A program made the position numbers and the translations under genes. From Lachnospiraceae bacterium (GTDB taxonomy: Bacteria; Bacillota; Clostridia; Lachnospirales; Lachnospiraceae): a DNA stretch of 64,000 nt. This document shows, in pieces, positions 60,893 through 64,000 of the stretch (position 1 is the stretch's first letter; every line of letters starts with the position of its first letter). The notes under the pieces are model-generated. The model ran no database searches, had not been told where the DNA came from, and saw only the letters and a program-made list of their open reading frames with translations. The stretch is taken from positions 62,001 through 126,000 of the forward strand of contig SVEC01000003.1 of assembly GCA_015057555.1 (NCBI GenBank). Reading direction: 5' to 3'.

Positions 60893-61894
60893 TTAAATAT
60901 TTGTAGAGTTAAATCTCTTTTGATATCTTATATTATCACCATATATATTATATACAGTGTAGCTTTCTACTAATCGGGACATTATACGCTCTGAATATTT
61001 GACCTTAAGGTCCTTAAGTCCCAAGTTAGTGGAGATAAGGGTTGATAGACCATGAATATTTCTCTGGTTAATTATCTCGAATAGGTTGGACAGGGTAAAT
61101 GAATTGATTAATTCAGTTCCCAAATCATCTATTATCAACAATTCGCAAGTATATACATATTTGTATAATTCTGCAAGTGCTTTTTCTTGATTCATAAGAT
61201 AAGGTGATAAAATATTTTGAAAAAGCTCGTTTGAGCTTAGGTAGAATACCTTGTGACCCTTATCTAATACTCCCTTGGCGATGCAGTTAGTTAAAAATGT
61301 TTTTCCAAGACCAACCTCACCATAGATAAGTATATTTCCTCTGCCTGAAGAGCTTGTACCAAAGTTTTCTACAAAGCTTTTTGCAGAGCTAAGTACCTTT
61401 GTCATATTATCATAGGGTGAAAAGTCATAGCCCTGTATTCTGTCCTTGCTATAATAATCCAGATTGAAGGTGCTGAAGTTTTCCTTTTCCAATATATTGG
61501 ATAGATTGGACTGGAGATATAGCTTATTTACCAGCTTTTCCCTAAAACAGCTACAACGTTCCTGTTCTACAAAGCCTGTGTCCTCACATTTTGAGCAGGT
61601 GTATATAGGGTCTAAAAAATTTTCAGGAAAGCCCGCCTCCCTAAGAAGCTGTTTTTTTCTGGCAGCCTTGTCCTTTATAGACTGAATACTTATATCTGAA
61701 GAATCAATACCGCCGGATATTCTGTCACGTATAAGTGATATGTAAGAGGAAGTAGCTTCATTATCTAATTCCTCGTAGGCAGGACATTTTTCAAATACTT
61801 CTCTGCGTCGCTCAAGCTCCATACGTTGGTTATCTTGACGTGTCTGCTCGTATTCTTTTTTAATGTTATTTATGTCTATAGGTTCAAAAATCAT
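60893..61894 (-). CDS. Replicative helicase loader, DnaI/DnaC-type AAA+ ATPase
   Basis: A 333-residue AAA+ protein. A Cys-rich zinc site, CSKCEDTGFVEQERCSC at about residue 98, is followed by the ATPase core with Walker A YGEVGLGKTFLTNCIAKG (about 190) and Walker B LLIIDDLGTEL (about 253). The N-terminus is a helical DnaB-binding-like region. These traits match DnaI of Bacillus and its Clostridial homologues, which load the helicase encoded at 40951. Its start overlaps the stop of the DnaD-domain gene by one base (TAATG on the minus strand), so they are coupled. Confidence 0.88.
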   Translation of the reverse strand: MIFEPIDINNIKKEYEQTRQDNQRMELERRREVFEKCPAYEELDNEATSSYISLIRDRISGGIDSSDISIQSIKDKAARKKQLLREAGFPENFLDPIYTCSKCEDTGFVEQERCSCFREKLVNKLYLQSNLSNILEKENFSTFNLDYYSKDRIQGYDFSPYDNMTKVLSSAKSFVENFGTSSSGRGNILIYGEVGLGKTFLTNCIAKGVLDKGHKVFYLSSNELFQNILSPYLMNQEKALAELYKYVYTCELLIIDDLGTELINSFTLSNLFEIINQRNIHGLSTLISTNLGLKDLKVKYSERIMSRLVESYTVYNIYGDNIRYQKRFNSTNI

Positions 61895-63042
61895 TATCCG
61901 TTAACCTCTTTTCTCAGACGACGCTCCATATCATCTATGGCCTTGTCAGAGGTGGATTGTCTAAAGTCATTAAAGTTACTTATAGTACCGGTTGACTTTG
62001 TGCCGGACTTTTCAGAAGTAAGCTTAGCTGAGTGAGCCTTTCTAATAGCATCTACATCTGCTAAGGTCTTTACATTGTTTCTGCTCCAATCCTCTAGGAT
62101 ACCATTTACATAGTTAAGAGTTGCTCCTGTAGGCTTGGACAATGTAGCAACCTCACAGGCCTTACCTATAAGCTCTTCAGAGAAGCCATAGTCATTGGTC
62201 CAAGTGTTGATGATTTCTATCTCAGCCGGAGTAATAGTTCTGTCGCTTCTTATTCCTAAGGCCTTAAATACAGTCTTTGCCACAGAATTTGTTTGGTAAA
62301 CCTGATCCTTAGCCTGCTGCCTAGTTCTAATTCCGTCCTTGTACCAACCGATAGCCACAGATTCCATATATCTTATGTTTTTCTTGCCTCTGTCCACACA
62401 GTATTCAATAAGGTACTCAAACAAGTCTAAGGAAAAATGAAGTGTGTCATATATGTACAAAATGCTTGAAATCTGATTCTGAGTAACCGGTCTGCCAAAC
62501 AAGGTATTAATAAGGTATATGATATCCTCAAAGTCAGAGTCCTTCATAGCCTTCTCTACATCAGTGCTAGAGTAGTTTGGCTTGGCAGGAGGAGATATCT
62601 CTGTGTTAGCAGGAGCGTAAGCTGTTGTAGCAATCTCCTTGGTGGCAGCAGCTACATTATCGTAGTTTACCTGTCTTGTATCAGAAGCAGCATCAAGTCT
62701 TAATATGGATACAGCGTCAGTTTCCATCTTAAGGTCAAGTGATGGTGAGTGCAAAGGAAGTAACACAATCCCCTTTAAATGTCCTTTGCCATCATAGTTA
62801 AGCTTAAGCACGTCTCTTGATATCCAATATTTAATTGCACGACAAATGTCGTTCTCTGTGAGATTAAAGTGATCCGCGATTCCCGCAACGGTTATGTTGG
62901 AGTTAGTGTTAAGAAGTCTGACAAGGTAAAGATAAACCTTAACAAACTCACCGTTAGCCTCTGTCATATAGTAGTCTATGAAGAAGTTGGAAATGGAGGA
63001 ATAAGTCTCACAATTTTCTGTAGAAATCGTAATAGTTTTCAT
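61894..63042 (-). CDS. DnaD-domain replication initiation protein
   Basis: A 382-residue protein of the DnaB/DnaD group of Firmicutes. The N-terminal winged helix (about 1-110; VYLYLVRLLNTNSNITVAGI, then FNLTENDICRAIKYW) precedes a linker and the DnaD-like domain (about 175-250) with FGRPVTQNQISSILYIYDTL and the YxxxIxxxWxxxGIxT-like NIRYMESVAIGWYKDGIRT. A second DnaD-like segment around residue 260 (TPAEIEIINTWTNDYGFSEE) and a basic end follow. It would act with DnaI to load the replicative helicase after DnaA opens the origin. Start ATG 63042 follows AAAGGGG, and five DnaA boxes lie upstream. Confidence 0.88.
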   Translation of the reverse strand: MKTITISTENCETYSSISNFFIDYYMTEANGEFVKVYLYLVRLLNTNSNITVAGIADHFNLTENDICRAIKYWISRDVLKLNYDGKGHLKGIVLLPLHSPSLDLKMETDAVSILRLDAASDTRQVNYDNVAAATKEIATTAYAPANTEISPPAKPNYSSTDVEKAMKDSDFEDIIYLINTLFGRPVTQNQISSILYIYDTLHFSLDLFEYLIEYCVDRGKKNIRYMESVAIGWYKDGIRTRQQAKDQVYQTNSVAKTVFKALGIRSDRTITPAEIEIINTWTNDYGFSEELIGKACEVATLSKPTGATLNYVNGILEDWSRNNVKTLADVDAIRKAHSAKLTSEKSGTKSTGTISNFNDFRQSTSDKAIDDMERRLRKEVNG

Positions 63043-63077
63043 ACAAACTTAACCCCTTTTTATCTAATGCAAAATGA

Positions 63078-63105
63078 ATTATAGCACAGCAATTTTTAAT
63101 TGCAA
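63078..63105 (-). promoter_or_regulatory. Promoter of the DnaD-DnaI-prs operon
   Basis: On the minus strand TTGCAA (63105-63100), a 16-base spacer, then TATAAT (63083-63078), about 35 bases ahead of the start codon. Confidence 0.72.
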
Positions 63106-63140
63106 CCGAACACTTTTTCTGTTTGGACTAGAGTAAAAAA

Positions 63141-63167
63141 TGTGGATAATGTGGATAATGTGGATAG
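63141..63167 (-). promoter_or_regulatory. Three tandem DnaA boxes
   Basis: On the minus strand the consensus TTATCCACA twice (plus-strand TGTGGATAA at 63141-63149 and 63150-63158) and a CTATCCACA variant (63159-63167), head to tail with no spacing. They begin 36 bases upstream of the -35 of the DnaD-DnaI promoter, so DnaA could control that operon. Confidence 0.78.
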
Positions 63168-63248
63168 TCTGTTACCATAATATTTTGCAACCAAATTATG
63201 CCTTGAAAATAGGATGTTTAGTGTAAGATTATGTCAACTCATAAACAT

Positions 63249-63282
63249 AGGGCAATTCAGACTAACTAGTCCGAATTGCCCT
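63249..63282. other. Hairpin between the two DnaA-box groups
   Basis: AGGGCAATTCAGACT (63249-63263) and AGTCCGAATTGCCCT (63268-63282) pair with one mismatch around a 4-base loop. On the minus strand it follows murC, but no T-tract is seen directly after, so it may be a weak terminator of murC. Confidence 0.55.
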
Positions 63283-63299
63283 GTGGATAATGTGGATAA
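63282..63299 (-). promoter_or_regulatory. Two further tandem DnaA boxes
   Basis: TGTGGATAA at 63282-63290 and 63291-63299 on the plus strand, i.e. TTATCCACA twice on the minus strand, ending directly at the murC stop codon. Same orientation and same gapless spacing as the group at 63141. Confidence 0.75.
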
Positions 63300-64000
63300 T
63301 TATTTTTTTAGGAGAGAATCTCCAATGATATCAACGTTTCCCGCTCCCATAGTTATCAACAAATCATTTTTTTTACAACTTTTTTCAACAAATTTTTCTA
63401 TTGACAAAAAGTCACCGATGTGTATAGCATTTCCGCCTATAGAATTTATCTTTTCACATAGGTCTTTGGAGGAAATTATTCCTGTATCCTTCTCTCTGGC
63501 AGCGTATATATCTGCAAGAATTACATTGTCAGCCACGGCTAAAACTTCAGCGAATTTGTCTAGGAGTGCGTAGGTTCTGGTGTAGGTGTGAGGCTGGAAA
63601 ATTAACCACAGCTTTTCATGTGGAGTGTTCTTGGTTGCCTCTAGGGTAGCTGCAATCTCTGTAGGGTGGTGAGCATAGTCATCGATAATTGTGACACCAT
63701 TTTTAGACACACCCTTAAACTCATAACGTCTCTTTGCACTAGTGCACTCAAGTAGGCCCGCCTTAATATGCTCCATATCAATCTCAAGGAAATCTGAAAC
63801 AGCCACTACAGATAGTGAGTTAATTACATTGTGAATACCTGTGGAGTGAAGATAGATAGTATCTACTTCCTTACCATCTACCACCAAGGTGTAGGAAGGG
63901 TGTCCCTCCTCATCAAAGGTAATATCCTTTGCCTGGTATTTGTTGCCCTCATTTAAACCGAAGGTTACTATATTACAATTGAGCTCTCCGGTAATGTAAG
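63300..64000 (-). CDS. murC: UDP-N-acetylmuramate--L-alanine ligase, C-terminal part (5' end outside window)
   Basis: The frame is open through the right edge, so only the C-terminal 233 residues are present. It adds L-Ala to UDP-MurNAc in peptidoglycan synthesis. Seen are the substrate-binding block STGIHNVINSLSVVAVSDFL (the G-x-HNxxNxxAA signature with Ser-Val instead of Ala-Ala), RRYEFKG, the DDYAHHPTEIAATLEATK motif typical of MurC, and FQPHTYTRTYALLDKFAEV. The visible start of the ORF at 63887 is only an internal TTG; the upstream frame reads CNIVTFGLNEGNKYQAKDI, which continues the ligase domain. Confidence 0.95.
   Translation of the reverse strand, partial: YITGELNCNIVTFGLNEGNKYQAKDITFDEEGHPSYTLVVDGKEVDTIYLHSTGIHNVINSLSVVAVSDFLEIDMEHIKAGLLECTSAKRRYEFKGVSKNGVTIIDDYAHHPTEIAATLEATKNTPHEKLWLIFQPHTYTRTYALLDKFAEVLAVADNVILADIYAAREKDTGIISSKDLCEKINSIGGNAIHIGDFLSIEKFVEKSCKKNDLLITMGAGNVDIIGDSLLKK

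Noticed and set aside
63141-63299. Chromosomal origin oriC
   Set aside because: DnaA boxes are present but no dnaA, dnaN, rpmH or clear AT-rich unwinding element is next to them, so I call them regulatory boxes only.

Overview
The window looks like a chromosome segment of an anaerobic, low-GC Firmicute of the family Lachnospiraceae (Butyrivibrio, Pseudobutyrivibrio or Roseburia type). The grounds are AT-rich DNA, Clostridia-type ribosome binding sites, a SpoIIID-like regulator, a DUF5717/DUF5716 operon that I associate with this family, and a Firmicute-style replication initiation pair (DnaD-domain protein plus DnaI/DnaC-type loader). I see no rRNA, tRNA or CRISPR array.

Positions 1-20100 are a surface polysaccharide locus. 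It opens with the end of a large GT2-GT4 glycosyltransferase and an AlgJ/AlgI-like O-acylation pair. A CDP-sugar pathway follows (rfbF, rfbH, rfbG) with a thiamine-diphosphate enzyme, an HMGL-type aldolase fusion, a PfkB sugar kinase and an SDR reductase inserted between rfbH and rfbG. This set suggests a branched or unusual 3,6-dideoxyhexose, comparable to yersiniose synthesis. The cluster continues with a GtrB-like glycosyltransferase, a Wzx-like flippase and LicD. A convergent operon encodes a cytidylyltransferase-oxidoreductase fusion, a PLP aminotransferase and an acetyltransferase, possibly supplying a CDP-activated substituent for LicD.

Positions 20100-27500 are accessory: a decayed copy and an intact copy of an Rpn/PD-(D/E)XK transposase-like gene, an orphan two-TM protein with a Nudix-like C-terminus, a DUF2142 membrane protein, an acyltransferase-3 protein and a CobD/HisC-like aminotransferase.

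Positions 27600-42300 are core genes: a four-gene operon of large conserved proteins (DUF5717, DUF5716, a helical-repeat protein, a coiled-coil membrane protein), then valS, gdpP, a zinc-ribbon membrane protein, rplI and dnaB. A 657-bp non-coding element with 19-bp terminal inverted repeats and deeply nested internal inverted repeats sits directly behind dnaB.

Positions 43000-50000 hold less ordinary genes: a membrane protein with repeated EIAALF motifs, a degenerate phosphoribosyltransferase-like protein, an orphan CARF-nuclease of the DUF1887/Card1/Can2 type, a cytosolic subtilase and a zinc-ribbon protein with a 54-bp repeat. Positions 49800-56700 carry a MATE transporter, a GT2, a TrxB-CcdA-TlpA thiol relay, an ECF sigma/anti-sigma/secreted-protein operon and spoIIID. 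Positions 56700-64000 carry an SbcD/SbcC-like (YhaO/YhaN) pair, a cloverleaf-like intergenic structure, a PRPP synthetase, the dnaI/dnaD-type operon with five DnaA boxes upstream, and the 3' part of murC.

The best candidates for something undescribed are the structured 657-bp element, the CRISPR-free CARF nuclease with its degenerate PRTase neighbour, the EIAALF-repeat protein, and the dideoxysugar branch containing TPP enzyme, aldolase and kinase.
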